Shown: positions 50,826 to 59,244, counted from the stretch's first letter. The stretch is DNA of 64,000 nt from AC-56 sp963702195 (GCA_963702195.1 OY969725.1:2914001-2978000), one strand, 5' to 3'. Numbers and translations: made by a program. Notes: generated by a model not told the origin, from the letters alone.

Positions 50826-51823
50826 GCGCGGAGCAGGGCGCGGAGCGCGCGGGAGCGAGCGGCTGCGCCCAGATAGGCGGAGTCGAGGTCGGCCGTCAGC
50901 GCCCGCGCGAACACCACGGGCGTAACCCGGCGCGTCGCCTGGATCGCCTGCCGCTCGCGCCGCAGCCGCGGCAGCCAGCGCAGCACGTCGAGCCAGGAGG
51001 CAAGCTTCTGCGTGAACCAGCCGCCGGCGATCGAGATCGGGACGAGCGCGAGCTCGGTGGCCAGGAGCGCCGGTGCGAGCAGGACCAGGAGCCCGCCGGG
51101 ATAGGTGCGGATCAGCGTCGCCCACCGGTTGCGCTCCAGGCGACGCCACTTCCCGGGGCCCTTCTCGAACTCGTAGTCGTGATCGACGCGCGCGTCGCCC
51201 TCGACCCCCAGACGTCCGCCCGCCAGTCGCAGCCGCAGGGAGAGGTCGACGTCCTCGTGGTAGAGGAAGAACTCCTCGGCAAACCCGCCGAGCTCCTCGA
51301 AGTCCCCGGCCCGGATCGCCAAGCAGGCCCCCGAGACGAACCCGGGCGGCGCGCCGGCGGACTCGGTGATCGACTCGCCGGCGCCACCGGCCCACGCGAT
51401 CCCCGTGAAGTGGACGTCGCCGCCGCGGCTGTTGATCGTCCGGCCGCCGTCCGCGGTGACGAGGCCCTGCCACGCCGTCCACCCACGGCGCTCGGCGAGC
51501 GGCAGTTCGATGGCGTCGCGAAAGCCGCGCGCCACGAGGGCATCTGGGTTCAGGAACAGGAGCAGCTGGCCCGAGCTGACCGCGGCGCCTCGGTTGGAGC
51601 CCGCCGCGAAGCCGAGGTTCTCGCCGGCCTCGATCAGGGTGGCCCGCGGCGCGGAGTCGCGGACGGCGTCGGCGGTCCCGTCCGCGGAGCCGTTGTCCAC
51701 CACGATCAGCTCGTCACCGTCGCGGAGCTGCCCGGCGATCGCGCCGAGCGTCGGCCCCACCACGTCGTGGTGGTTATGGGTGACGACGACGACCGAGAGA
51801 GTGGCCAGGGCCTTGGTGCTCAG
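50789..51823 (-). CDS. GT2 glycosyltransferase (rhamnosyltransferase-like) with apparent CTG start
   Basis: A GT2 enzyme of about 344 residues. The first beta strand LSVVVVTHNHHDVVGPTLG is essential to the fold but lies upstream of the first ATG/GTG/TTG (GTG 51763). In that frame the next candidate is CTG 51823, whose CTGA overlaps the SnoaL-like stop (51820-51822), matching the ATGA/GTGA/TTGA couplings seen elsewhere. No ATG, GTG or TTG occurs in this frame for more than 200 bases beyond. Other motifs are LIVVDNGSADGT, ENLGFAAGSNRG, LFLNPDALV and the ED-type base FFLYHEDVDLSLRL. It likely adds a deoxy-sugar to a surface glycan. Confidence 0.8.
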   Translation of the reverse strand: MSTKALATLSVVVVTHNHHDVVGPTLGAIAGQLRDGDELIVVDNGSADGTADAVRDSAPRATLIEAGENLGFAAGSNRGAAVSSGQLLLFLNPDALVARGFRDAIELPLAERRGWTAWQGLVTADGGRTINSRGGDVHFTGIAWAGGAGESITESAGAPPGFVSGACLAIRAGDFEELGGFAEEFFLYHEDVDLSLRLRLAGGRLGVEGDARVDHDYEFEKGPGKWRRLERNRWATLIRTYPGGLLVLLAPALLATELALVPISIAGGWFTQKLASWLDVLRWLPRLRRERQAIQATRRVTPVVFARALTADLDSAYLGAAARSRALRALLRAYWSAVLVLLPG

Positions 51824-52209
51824 CCCAGCGCCTGGAGGACCTGGGCGGTGTCCCCCCAGCTCTCGGCGTCGGCGATCAGTCCGTCGCGCAGCTGGTACAC
51901 CCAGACGTTGCTGCCCTCGATGGTCGCGCCGCCCTTCACCCTCCCCTTGGTCTTGGCGACGACGATGACGTGGTTGTCGTCGGCCCCCAGCACCTTGTCG
52001 GGCGTCGCCTTGAACGTCTCGAAGGCCTGGTCGAGCTTGTAGAGGAAGTCGCGGAAGCCGTCAGGCCCGACGTACGTCCCGCCCCACGGAACCGACTCGG
52101 GCACCCGCGTCACGGCGGACGGAGCGATGGCCTCCACGGCGCCGTCGATGTCGCCGCGGGCAAACGCGTCCCAGGCGTGCTGCACGACGTCAACGTTGTC
52201 CTTCGCCAT
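51820..52209 (-). CDS. SnoaL-like/nuclear transport factor 2-fold protein
   Basis: A 129-residue NTF2-fold protein: VVQHAWDAFARGDIDGAVEAI, VPWGGTYVGPDGFRDFLYKLDQAF and VAKTKGRVKGGATIEGSNVWVYQLRDGLIAD in form. The SnoaL-like set includes polyketide cyclases, isomerases and many with no known role; the Trp/His residues of polyketide cyclases are not obvious here. ATG 52209 has AAGGA about 11 bases upstream. The stop overlaps the GT2 CTG as CTGA, indicating one operon. Confidence 0.75.
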   Translation of the reverse strand: MAKDNVDVVQHAWDAFARGDIDGAVEAIAPSAVTRVPESVPWGGTYVGPDGFRDFLYKLDQAFETFKATPDKVLGADDNHVIVVAKTKGRVKGGATIEGSNVWVYQLRDGLIADAESWGDTAQVLQALG

Positions 52210-52266
52210 CGATGCCCTGTCCTTCTCTCGGAAGCCCGTTCACCCTAATCGGACGACGCCGCGAGC

Positions 52267-52284
52267 GTCAACCGCTCTACCAAC
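52267..52284 (-). pseudogene. tRNA D-arm/anticodon-arm fragment
   Basis: The minus strand reads GTTGGTAGAGCGGTTGAC, 18 bases typical of the D-arm and 5' anticodon stem of bacterial tRNAs such as tRNA-Asn. The flanks do not form a cloverleaf, so it is a scrap, perhaps left by recombination. Confidence 0.45.
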
Positions 52285-52348
52285 GACCTGCGGGGAATCC
52301 TGCGCCCATCGCGAACCGTAGCGAGGTGCCGGACCGATAGGTCGCAGC

Positions 52349-52406
52349 CACCGATCAGTGCCTCCACCTGATGCCGACAAGGCGCCGTTGTCGGCACAAA
52401 GTCGAG
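52349..52406. repeat. Palindromic repeat copy B, beyond the 3' end of tRNA-Thr(CGT)
   Basis: Perfect nine-base core arms TGCCGACAA (52372-52380) and TTGTCGGCA (52388-52396) lie around GGCGCCG, with weaker pairing beyond. The right arm includes TGTCGGCACAAAGT, the exact reverse complement of the left arm core of copy A. It lies 56 bases past the tRNA 3' end. Confidence 0.75.
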
Positions 52407-52461
52407 TCGCCGGCACGGAGCAGCAGCACGGCGGCCGGGCGCGGGCGCGGCATGGATGCCA

Positions 52462-52535
52462 AGCCGGCGCCCGGATTCGAACCGGGGACCCCTTCATTAC
52501 GAGTGAAGTGCTCTGGCCAACTGAGCTACGCCGGC
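52462..52535 (-). tRNA. tRNA-Thr(CGT)
   Basis: A complete cloverleaf on the minus strand. The acceptor is GCCGGCG with CGCCGGC, the D-arm is GCTC/GAGC, and the anticodon arm is CTTCA-CTCGTAA-TGAAG, so the anticodon is CGT. The T-arm is CCCGG-TTCGAAT-CCGGG. The discriminator is T and CCA is not encoded. Confidence 0.95.
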
Positions 52536-52567
52536 GGGGCGGCTCAGTTTAGGACGCGACCGAACCG

Positions 52568-53284
52568 CTACGTCCCGCCCTCGGCGAGGCGGTAGCCGAC
52601 GCCCCGGACCGTCAGGACCAGCTCGGGCTCCTGGGGGTCGCGCTCGATCTTCTGGCGCAGGTTCGAGATGTGGACGTCGCAGGCGCGAACGTCGCCCGAG
52701 AACTCCGACTGCCAGAGCTCCTCCATGATCTCCAGGCGGCTGAAGACCTGTCCCGGGCGCTCGGCGAGGAGGCGCAGCACCTGGAACTCCGACCGGGTCA
52801 GGCTGATCGGCTCGCCCCGGATCGTGACCAGGTGGCGTGCGAGGTCGATCCTCACCGGACCGGCATCGATCGTCTTTCCCTCGCGCTCCGACGAGGTGCG
52901 ATCGAGCTCGCGGCGGCGGAGCTGGGCGCGCACGCGGCCGAGCAGCTCCCGCACCGAGAACGGTTTGGTGACGTAGTCGTCGGCACCCACCTCGAGGCCG
53001 ACGACCTTGTCGACCTCGGCGTCCTTGGCGGTCAGCAGGATGATCGGCACCGGGCTGCGGGCGCGAACGTCCCGGCAGATGTCGAGGCCGCTTCGGCCGG
53101 GCATCATGATGTCGAGGATCAGCAGGTCGAAGTTCGGGGCCTCCGCGCCGATCTTGCGATCCGCGTCGTCGCCGTCCTCGGCGAGCGTGACGTCGAACCC
53201 CTCCTGCTCCAGGGCGTAGCCGACGGCGTCGCGGACCGAGGGTTCGTCGTCGGCGATCAGGATGCGGCCGTCGGCCATGATCAT
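52568..53284 (-). CDS. OmpR/PhoB-family response regulator
   Basis: A 238-residue two-component regulator. Receiver: ILIADDEPSVRDAV (acidic pair), LLILDIMMPGRSGLDI (phospho-Asp), ILLTAKDAEVD and DDYVTKPFSVREL (Lys). Winged helix: PISLTRSEFQVLRLLAERPG, VFSRLEIMEELW and VHISNLRQKIE ending VRGVGYRLAEG. The start ATG overlaps the histidine kinase stop by four bases, so kinase and regulator are co-translated, kinase first. The targets are unknown. Confidence 0.92.
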   Translation of the reverse strand: MIMADGRILIADDEPSVRDAVGYALEQEGFDVTLAEDGDDADRKIGAEAPNFDLLILDIMMPGRSGLDICRDVRARSPVPIILLTAKDAEVDKVVGLEVGADDYVTKPFSVRELLGRVRAQLRRRELDRTSSEREGKTIDAGPVRIDLARHLVTIRGEPISLTRSEFQVLRLLAERPGQVFSRLEIMEELWQSEFSGDVRACDVHISNLRQKIERDPQEPELVLTVRGVGYRLAEGGT

Positions 53285-55017
53285 GCGACGGGGCTGGGGA
53301 CGGTGGCCGCGGCGGGAAGGCGGACCCAGAAGGTGCTTCCCACGCCGACCTCGGATTCGACACCGATCTCCCCACCCATCACGTCGACCATCCGCTTGGC
53401 GATCGACAGACCGAGGCCGAAGCCCTCCTGCTCGAGGGTCTTCGACCCGCGATAGAAGCGCTCGAATACGCGACCGACCTCGTCGGGCGCGATCCCGTTA
53501 CCAGTGTCCTCGACCTCGATCAAAACCTCTCCATCCGGAAGCCCGCGGGCGCGAAGCGTAACGGCGCCGGGCGCAGGAGTGTTCTTGAACGCGTTCGTGA
53601 GCAGGCCGATCAGCACCTGGCGCAGCAGGACGCCGTCCCCCTCGGCGGTGATCCCGGTCACCACGTCCACGTGCACGTCGAGCCCGTCCGGGGGCGCAAC
53701 CGCCTGCGCCGCCTCCTCGATCACGAACCCCACGTCGATGGCCTCGCTCGACTCCCGCCCGACTGCCTCGATGCGGGCAAGCGTCAGGAGTGCGTCGGTG
53801 AGGCGGCTCACACGCTCCGCGTCCTCGGAGAGCCTGGAGAGGAAGTGCTCACGTGCCCGGGGGTCGTCCTTGGCACCGGCTCGCAGGACCTCGATCGCGC
53901 CGGAGATGCCGGCGATCGGGTTGCGCAGCTCGTGCGCCGCGTTCGAGACGAACTCGCGCTCGGCGACCTCGCGGCGAAGCGCGTCCGTGCGGTCGCGGGT
54001 CACCGCGAGCACCGCGTTCTCGGCCGCGAGCCTTCGAACCCCGATCGCGTAGACGCGTTCGCCGACCCGGATCCCGTCCCGCTCCGCCGCGCCGCGCTCC
54101 TGCGCCCAGATTAGCCACGGCTCGATGACGTCGTTGGCCGTCCCGTCCGACTCGATCAACGGCTCTGCGGCGGGGTTCGAGAACCGGACCTCTCCCTCGG
54201 GGCCGACGACCATGACGCCGTCGGTCAGCGCGTCGAAGATGGCCGCCAGCCGGTCGCGCTCCGAGGAGAGCGCCTCGAACGTCTCCCGCAGGGCTATTCG
54301 CATCGTCTCGAGCGCCTTGGACAGGTCCGTGATCTCGTCGCGGCCGCCGGTCCCCTCGAGCGGCTCGTCGAGCTTGCCCTCGGTCATCCGCGCGGCGCTC
54401 GAGGCGAGCCGCTTCACCCGGACCGTGATCGCCGTCGCGATCAGGAAACCCATCACGATGGCGATCGCGACCGCCACGATCGCGGCCTTCAGGCGGTCGC
54501 CCCCGAGCCCTGTGATGGTTCGCGAGAGTGCCTGCGGCTGTTCGGCCCGCACGAGCAGGGCGCCGGACAGGATGCCGTTGCGGAAGATCGGCGTCGCGAT
54601 CACCGTCACGCCGTCGGGCAGCCGGTCGACCGTCCGCTCGCCATGCAGCGCGGACGTCACGTCCTCCGGGTGGCTCTCCACGTCGTGGAGGGTGAAGCCG
54701 CGCGAGCGCTTCGAGGTGAGGAGGTTGCGGTTGCGGCCATAGACCCACGCCGAGAACCCCGGATCCGCGATCGATGTGAACTGATTCTGCGACTGCCCGG
54801 CCGGATGCCTGCCGATCCGGTCAGCCAGGCTGACCGCGCGGCCGACGCTGATGTCGGCGGCGCGCTGGCTCGCTGCCGAGTCACTTGAGCCCGTGAGCAG
54901 CAGGTAGGAGAGGCCGGCCGCGATCGCCGCGACGGCCGCGAAGCCGATCGTCAGGTAAAGCCGAACCCCGAAGGGCCGTTTCGACCGGCCGCCCCCGGCC
55001 GAGTCCCCGATGGCCAT
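53281..55017 (-). CDS. Sensor histidine kinase (extracellular sensor, HAMP, PAS, HisKA, HATPase)
   Basis: A 578-residue membrane kinase. Helix 1 (LTIGFAAVAAIAAGLSYLLL) and helix 2 (AIVAVAIAIVMGFLIATAI) enclose a sensor of about 130 residues. A HAMP linker (VKRLASSAARMTEGKLDEPL), a PAS-like segment (DGVMVVGPEGEVRFSNPAAE), the H-box FVSNAAHELRNPIAGISGAI and ATPase motifs (NAFKNTPAP, VEDTGNGIAPDEV, GFGLGLSIAKRM) follow. ATG 55017 is six bases from TAGACT (55024-55029), a leaderless signature. The signal is unknown. Confidence 0.92.
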   Translation of the reverse strand: MAIGDSAGGGRSKRPFGVRLYLTIGFAAVAAIAAGLSYLLLTGSSDSAASQRAADISVGRAVSLADRIGRHPAGQSQNQFTSIADPGFSAWVYGRNRNLLTSKRSRGFTLHDVESHPEDVTSALHGERTVDRLPDGVTVIATPIFRNGILSGALLVRAEQPQALSRTITGLGGDRLKAAIVAVAIAIVMGFLIATAITVRVKRLASSAARMTEGKLDEPLEGTGGRDEITDLSKALETMRIALRETFEALSSERDRLAAIFDALTDGVMVVGPEGEVRFSNPAAEPLIESDGTANDVIEPWLIWAQERGAAERDGIRVGERVYAIGVRRLAAENAVLAVTRDRTDALRREVAEREFVSNAAHELRNPIAGISGAIEVLRAGAKDDPRAREHFLSRLSEDAERVSRLTDALLTLARIEAVGRESSEAIDVGFVIEEAAQAVAPPDGLDVHVDVVTGITAEGDGVLLRQVLIGLLTNAFKNTPAPGAVTLRARGLPDGEVLIEVEDTGNGIAPDEVGRVFERFYRGSKTLEQEGFGLGLSIAKRMVDVMGGEIGVESEVGVGSTFWVRLPAAATVPSPVA

Positions 55018-55036
55018 GCGGAAAGTCTATGAGCAG

Positions 55037-56200
55037 TCAGGAGGGACTCCGCGCGCCGGAGAGGAGCGCTTCGAGGCGAAAGGTGAGCGACTCGAGCGCG
55101 AGCTCCTCCCCCACGTTCACCGTGAGCCGGCGCCGCGTGTCCATCACGAGCTCCGCGCCGCGGCGAGCGGCGCGCGGGTCGAGGCCACTCGCGCCGTCCC
55201 GCAGCTCGTCGACACGGTCCGCGTTCAGCACCAGCTCCTCCGCCCCCTCTGCGACCGCGGCAACGTCGCGAAGCCATGCCGCGAGGAGGCCGAGCCCGGC
55301 GTCGAGGGCATCGGTGCGGGCACGCCGCGAGGCTCGCTTGCCGGCCTCCTCCGCGTCGCGTGCAGCCCGCCGGGCCGCGCGTCCCTCGGTCTCTCCCGAC
55401 TCCGCGGCGACCGCGGACAGGCGCGCGACCGTCTCCTCACCGGCGCTCGCACCGGTCGCCTCCGCGGTGGCGACGAGGCGGCGCCAGGGGGCTTCGGCCA
55501 GTGCCCCGGAAAGCGCGACACTCGCGCACTCCGTGGCAACCGCTCGCAGCGCGCGTCCCTGCTCGCCAACCAGGTACTGGGCCCGCCCCGGGTCGCCGGC
55601 TGCGAGGCGCGCGGCGGCCCGACGCTCCTCGTCCGTCTCTCCGAGTCCCCGCGCCTCGAGCCCTTCGACGACCGCCTCCTCCGTGAGCGGGCGGAAGCGC
55701 ACCATCTGGCACCGCGACCGGACGGTATCCAGAAGCAGCTCGGGCTCGGCGCTGATCAGGAGCAGGTGGACGAAGTCGGCCGGCTCCTCGAGCGTCTTCA
55801 GCAGCGCGTTCTGACTCTCGTCGGCCATCGCGTCGGCGGCCTCGATCACGAACACTCGGCGCTCGCCCTCGAAGGGGCGGTAAGCGGAGGCCGTGATCAC
55901 CCGCTCGCGCACCTCGTCGACGAGATGCTGGGTGCCGCGGGGCTCCAGCCACACGAGATCCGGGTGAGGCGACGGATCCGCGAGCGCCCGGCGGCGCGCG
56001 TCGTCCGGGTCAGGGGCATCCTGCGCGAGGAGCTCCGCCGCGAAGGCCCTCGCGGCGCTCCGCTTGCCCGAGCCGGGCGGCCCGGCGAGTAGGTAGGCGT
56101 GGACCGGCCCGACGAGGGCCGCCGCCAGGGCGGCCCGGGCGCCAGGCTGGTGCTCGGTGGCGTCGACGAGCGTCTCGGGGATCCCGGTGGCTGCCGGCAT
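55037..56200 (-). CDS. holB: DNA polymerase III delta' subunit
   Basis: A 387-residue clamp-loader subunit with AAA+ fold: HAYLLAGPPGSGKRSAARAF (Walker A), VFVIEAADAMADESQNALLKTLEEP (Walker B/sensor region) and LLISAEPELLLDTVRSRCQMVRF (sensor 1 and SRC). The four-Cys zinc module usual between Walker A and B in DnaX/HolB is missing: that stretch is AQDAPDPDDARRRALADPS. Its ATG is fused to the tmk stop (TGATG), so they are co-translated. Delta' is normally ATP-independent but here the Walker A is intact. Confidence 0.85.
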   Translation of the reverse strand: MPAATGIPETLVDATEHQPGARAALAAALVGPVHAYLLAGPPGSGKRSAARAFAAELLAQDAPDPDDARRRALADPSPHPDLVWLEPRGTQHLVDEVRERVITASAYRPFEGERRVFVIEAADAMADESQNALLKTLEEPADFVHLLLISAEPELLLDTVRSRCQMVRFRPLTEEAVVEGLEARGLGETDEERRAAARLAAGDPGRAQYLVGEQGRALRAVATECASVALSGALAEAPWRRLVATAEATGASAGEETVARLSAVAAESGETEGRAARRAARDAEEAGKRASRRARTDALDAGLGLLAAWLRDVAAVAEGAEELVLNADRVDELRDGASGLDPRAARRGAELVMDTRRRLTVNVGEELALESLTFRLEALLSGARSPS

Positions 56201-56817
56201 CAGCGCGCGAGCTCGCCCACCGCCGCCATCACCCGCTCATGCACCTCGCCCGGCGAGCCCTGGGCGTCGATCACCTTGATGCGCTCCGGGTGGCGGGCGG
56301 CGAGCTCGTCGTAGGCGGCCGCGACGGTCCGCTGGAAGTCGATGCCCTCGCCCTCGAAGCGGTCCGACCCGTCCTCGCCGCCGGCGGCGAGGCGCTGCTG
56401 CCCGCGCGCCTCGGCACCGGCCGGGTCGATCCGAAGCAGGAGCGTGAGGTCCGGGCTGCACCCCGCGGTCGCGACCTCGTTCAGCCCCTCGACCAGCTCG
56501 ACGCCGAGGCCGCGAGCCGCGCCCTGGTAGGCGGCGGTCGAGTCGACGAAGCGGTCGCAGATCACGCTGCGGCCCGCGTCGAGCGCCGGGCGTATCACGG
56601 TCGAGCAGAGCTCCGCCCGCGCCGCGCAGAAGAGGAGCAGCTCAGCGCGCGGGTCGAGCTCGAGCTCGGCGTCCTTCAGCAGGTCGCGGACCCGCTCACC
56701 GGCCTCGGTGCCACCGGGCTCCCGGAGCAGGAGCGTGTCCGGACCTAGCCCGTGGCGCAGGAGGGCGGCCTGGGTCGTCTTCCCCGAGCGGTCGATCCCC
56801 TCGAGCGTGACGAACAC
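56200..56817 (-). CDS. tmk: Thymidylate kinase
   Basis: A 205-residue kinase that converts dTMP to dTDP. The P-loop is FVTLEGIDRSGKTTQAAL, the DR(F/Y/H) motif with substrate contacts is VICDRFVDSTAAYQGAARGL, and the LID region is LRIDPAGAEARGQQRL. Length is normal. It starts GTG 56817, 9 bases after the topA stop, and ends joined to holB. The order topA-tmk-holB is one likely transcription unit. Confidence 0.92.
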   Translation of the reverse strand: MFVTLEGIDRSGKTTQAALLRHGLGPDTLLLREPGGTEAGERVRDLLKDAELELDPRAELLLFCAARAELCSTVIRPALDAGRSVICDRFVDSTAAYQGAARGLGVELVEGLNEVATAGCSPDLTLLLRIDPAGAEARGQQRLAAGGEDGSDRFEGEGIDFQRTVAAAYDELAARHPERIKVIDAQGSPGEVHERVMAAVGELAR

Positions 56818-56826
56818 GCCCGCCGC

Positions 56827-59166
56827 CTACTTGGCGCTCTTGCTGCGGGCCGGCTTTCGGCGCGCGGTCTGTGGAGAGGGCTTGCGGCGCCGGCGGCCGT
56901 TGCCGCTCGGGCGGGCCCCCTCGCTCCCGTCGTCGTTGGCGCCGGCGGTCTCGGCGGCCGCCTTCTTGGCCTCCTGCGCGCGCTTTCGCTCCTCGCGCTT
57001 GGCGCGCATCTCGACCATCGACGGGCAGTCGTCGTTCAGGCACAGCTTCCAGGGACGGCCGCGGAAGCCCTTGACGGTGAGCCGGGGCATCTCGCCACAG
57101 ATCGAGCAGCGCTCCTCGAGCCGCCACAGGTCATAGCCGCGTCCCGGGAGCGGGCCGCTGACCGGGCACGAATCCGGCGACTCGGGGTCGTCGCGGTTCC
57201 AGCCCTCGCAGCCGTACATCCGCTTGCCGCCCTTGAGCTGGATGATCCGCAGCCGGTTGGGCGAGCCGTCGTCGTGCTTGCGGCCGGCTTCCTCGCACAC
57301 CTTGCAGGGGCCAAGGAACTTGTCCTCGTCCATCCCGCTCCAGATCTGCTTGGCGAGGTCCTCGCGCTTTTCGGTGAGCTCGGTCGTCGTTCCGTGGAGC
57401 ATCTCGCGGCTGATCCGAAGCACCTCGTCCTTGGAGGTCTTGCCGGCCGCGATCTGGTCCATGTCCGACTCGAGCTCGGCGGTCATCTCGGGGGTGGCCA
57501 TCCGCGGGACGTAGTCGTGGAACGCCTTGTACATGGCGATCCCTGTCTCCGAAGGCTCAGGCGGGTTGCGGTAGACGTAGCCGCGGTCATAGAGCTTCTG
57601 GATGATGTCGGCGCGCGTGGCCTTGGTCCCGAGGCCACGCTCCTCCATCAGCTCGACCAGCCGGCCCTGGCTGATCCGCGACGGCGGCTGCGTCTCCTTG
57701 TCGACCAGCCACGGGGCGCCGTCCAGCTCGAGCTTCTGGCCCTCCTCCAGCTTCGGGATCTCCTCGTCGGCGGACCGGGCGTAGGTGTAGATCGCCGCGT
57801 ACCCCGGGTCGATCACGACCGAGCCGCGCACGAAATAGGACTCGCTTCCGCCTTCGGCGGACGCGAGGTCACCTTCGGCTCCGTGAGCCTCGATGTCGGC
57901 GCGGGTGGACTCGGTGATCATCGGCTGCGAGAAGGTGGCGAGGAAGCGCCGCACGATGAGCTCGTAGACGCGGGCCTTGGGCCCGTCGAGGACGTTGGCG
58001 TGAAGCGCCTGGGTGGGGTAGATCGGCGGGTGGTCGGTCGTCTCCTTCTTGCCGCGGGTCGCGGTGAGGTCGCCGTCGAGCAGCTGCGCGGCAGCCTGGA
58101 ACTGAGGGATCCGCACGAGCGAGCTGACCAGCTCGCGGGTGTTGAGCGAGGCCGGGTAGACCGTGTTGTCGGTCCGCGGGTAGGAGATGAACCCGTCCAT
58201 ATACAGGTCCTCCGCGAGCCGCATCGCCCGCGACGGCGTGATGCCGAGGCGGCTGGAGGCGTCGGTGGTGAAGGCCGTGGTGTTGTAGGGCGTGGGCGGG
58301 CGCCGGGAGTTTCGACGCGACGACACCTCCTTGACCAGGCCCGGGGTCTTGGTGTTTGCCAGCGCGGCGTCTGCCTCCGCCTTCTCCCAGAACTTGTCGG
58401 TGGCGTGATGCGCTTCGAATGCCCCGTCCGCGTGCTGGAAGCGCGCGAAGACCTCCCAATAGGGCTTGGCCACGTGGGCGCGGCGCTCGAGCTCGCGCTC
58501 GACGATCAGCCCCAGCGTGGGGCTCTGCACGCGGCCGACCGAGAGGAAGTTGGAGCCGAAGCGCCGGGTCGCGAGCGACACGGCGCGGGTGAGGGTCGCG
58601 CCCCAGATCAGGTCGATGTCCTGCCGCGCGGCGCCCGCGTAGGCGAGGTCGTAGGAGAGATCGTCGAGGTTGGAGAATGCCCGCTCGATCTCCTGCTTGG
58701 TGAGCGCGGAGTAGCGGGCGCGCTTGATCCGCGGCCGCGTGGCCAGGGCATCGCCGTCCGAGCCCTTCGAGGCGCCGGCCAGGCCCGGATTGACCTCGAC
58801 GATCGCCTCGAGCGCCTCGAGGCCGATGAGCTCGCCCTCACGGTCGTAGTCGGTCGCGATCACGACCTCGTCGGCGTCCTTGGCGACCTTCTTGATCGCC
58901 TTGACGACGTTCTTGTCGGTCGGCTCCTTGACGATCTCGGCGTCGATCAGCTCGTGGAGATCGGTCTCCTGCCAGTTGGAGTAGCCCTCGGCGAACGCGG
59001 GGCTCATCACGTGGCCCTTGAGGCCGACGGTCATCTGCTCGCCGCCCTCGTCGGTCCACGTGTAGAACGGCACCTTGTACGCGGCGTCCGCCTTGGCGTC
59101 GCCTCCGCTGAGGATCTCGGCGATCTTCGTCGCCGAGTTGTTCTTCTCCGTGATTATCAGGCGCAT
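56827..59166 (-). CDS. topA: DNA topoisomerase I, type IA, archaeal-like
   Basis: A 779-residue type IA topoisomerase that relaxes negative supercoils. Toprim: LIITEKNNSATKIAEILSGG and EVVIATDYDREGELIGLEAL (Asp-x-Asp). The active-site Tyr is in GFISYPRTDNTVYPASL (about residue 329), and LSVGRVQSPTLGLIVERELE is the catalytic Arg region. Two zinc-ribbon-like segments (CKVCEEAGRK, CSICGEMPRLTVKG to CLNDDCP) precede a Lys/Arg-rich tail. The opening LIITEKNNSATKIAEILSGG is like archaeal topoisomerase I and unlike the usual bacterial TopA start. It heads the topA-tmk-holB unit. Confidence 0.88.
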   Translation of the reverse strand: MRLIITEKNNSATKIAEILSGGDAKADAAYKVPFYTWTDEGGEQMTVGLKGHVMSPAFAEGYSNWQETDLHELIDAEIVKEPTDKNVVKAIKKVAKDADEVVIATDYDREGELIGLEALEAIVEVNPGLAGASKGSDGDALATRPRIKRARYSALTKQEIERAFSNLDDLSYDLAYAGAARQDIDLIWGATLTRAVSLATRRFGSNFLSVGRVQSPTLGLIVERELERRAHVAKPYWEVFARFQHADGAFEAHHATDKFWEKAEADAALANTKTPGLVKEVSSRRNSRRPPTPYNTTAFTTDASSRLGITPSRAMRLAEDLYMDGFISYPRTDNTVYPASLNTRELVSSLVRIPQFQAAAQLLDGDLTATRGKKETTDHPPIYPTQALHANVLDGPKARVYELIVRRFLATFSQPMITESTRADIEAHGAEGDLASAEGGSESYFVRGSVVIDPGYAAIYTYARSADEEIPKLEEGQKLELDGAPWLVDKETQPPSRISQGRLVELMEERGLGTKATRADIIQKLYDRGYVYRNPPEPSETGIAMYKAFHDYVPRMATPEMTAELESDMDQIAAGKTSKDEVLRISREMLHGTTTELTEKREDLAKQIWSGMDEDKFLGPCKVCEEAGRKHDDGSPNRLRIIQLKGGKRMYGCEGWNRDDPESPDSCPVSGPLPGRGYDLWRLEERCSICGEMPRLTVKGFRGRPWKLCLNDDCPSMVEMRAKREERKRAQEAKKAAAETAGANDDGSEGARPSGNGRRRRKPSPQTARRKPARSKSAK

Positions 59167-59244
59167 TTACCGGCCTCGCCCGGTTGATTCCCTAGACACT
59201 GCGGCGGGACACGATGCCCCGCCAATCGGACGCGAGAGTAGCAA

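Larger units (their letters stand above)
52210..52461. other. Gene-free stretch with tRNA remnant and palindromic repeat
   Basis: A 252-base region between the SnoaL-like gene and tRNA-Thr(CGT). It contains a tRNA D-arm-like fragment (52267-52284) and copy B of the palindromic repeat (52349-52406). No protein-coding start with plausible product was found; the small frame from 52371 is tRNA-derived. Confidence 0.6.

Noticed and set aside
52371..52595. Small plus-strand frame from the palindromic repeat into tRNA-Thr(CGT)
   Set aside because: tRNA-derived reading (GFEPGTPS); no ribosome site.
56752..59187. 811-codon plus-strand frame opposite topA and part of tmk
   Set aside because: Antisense shadow; all type IA topoisomerase motifs are on the minus strand.
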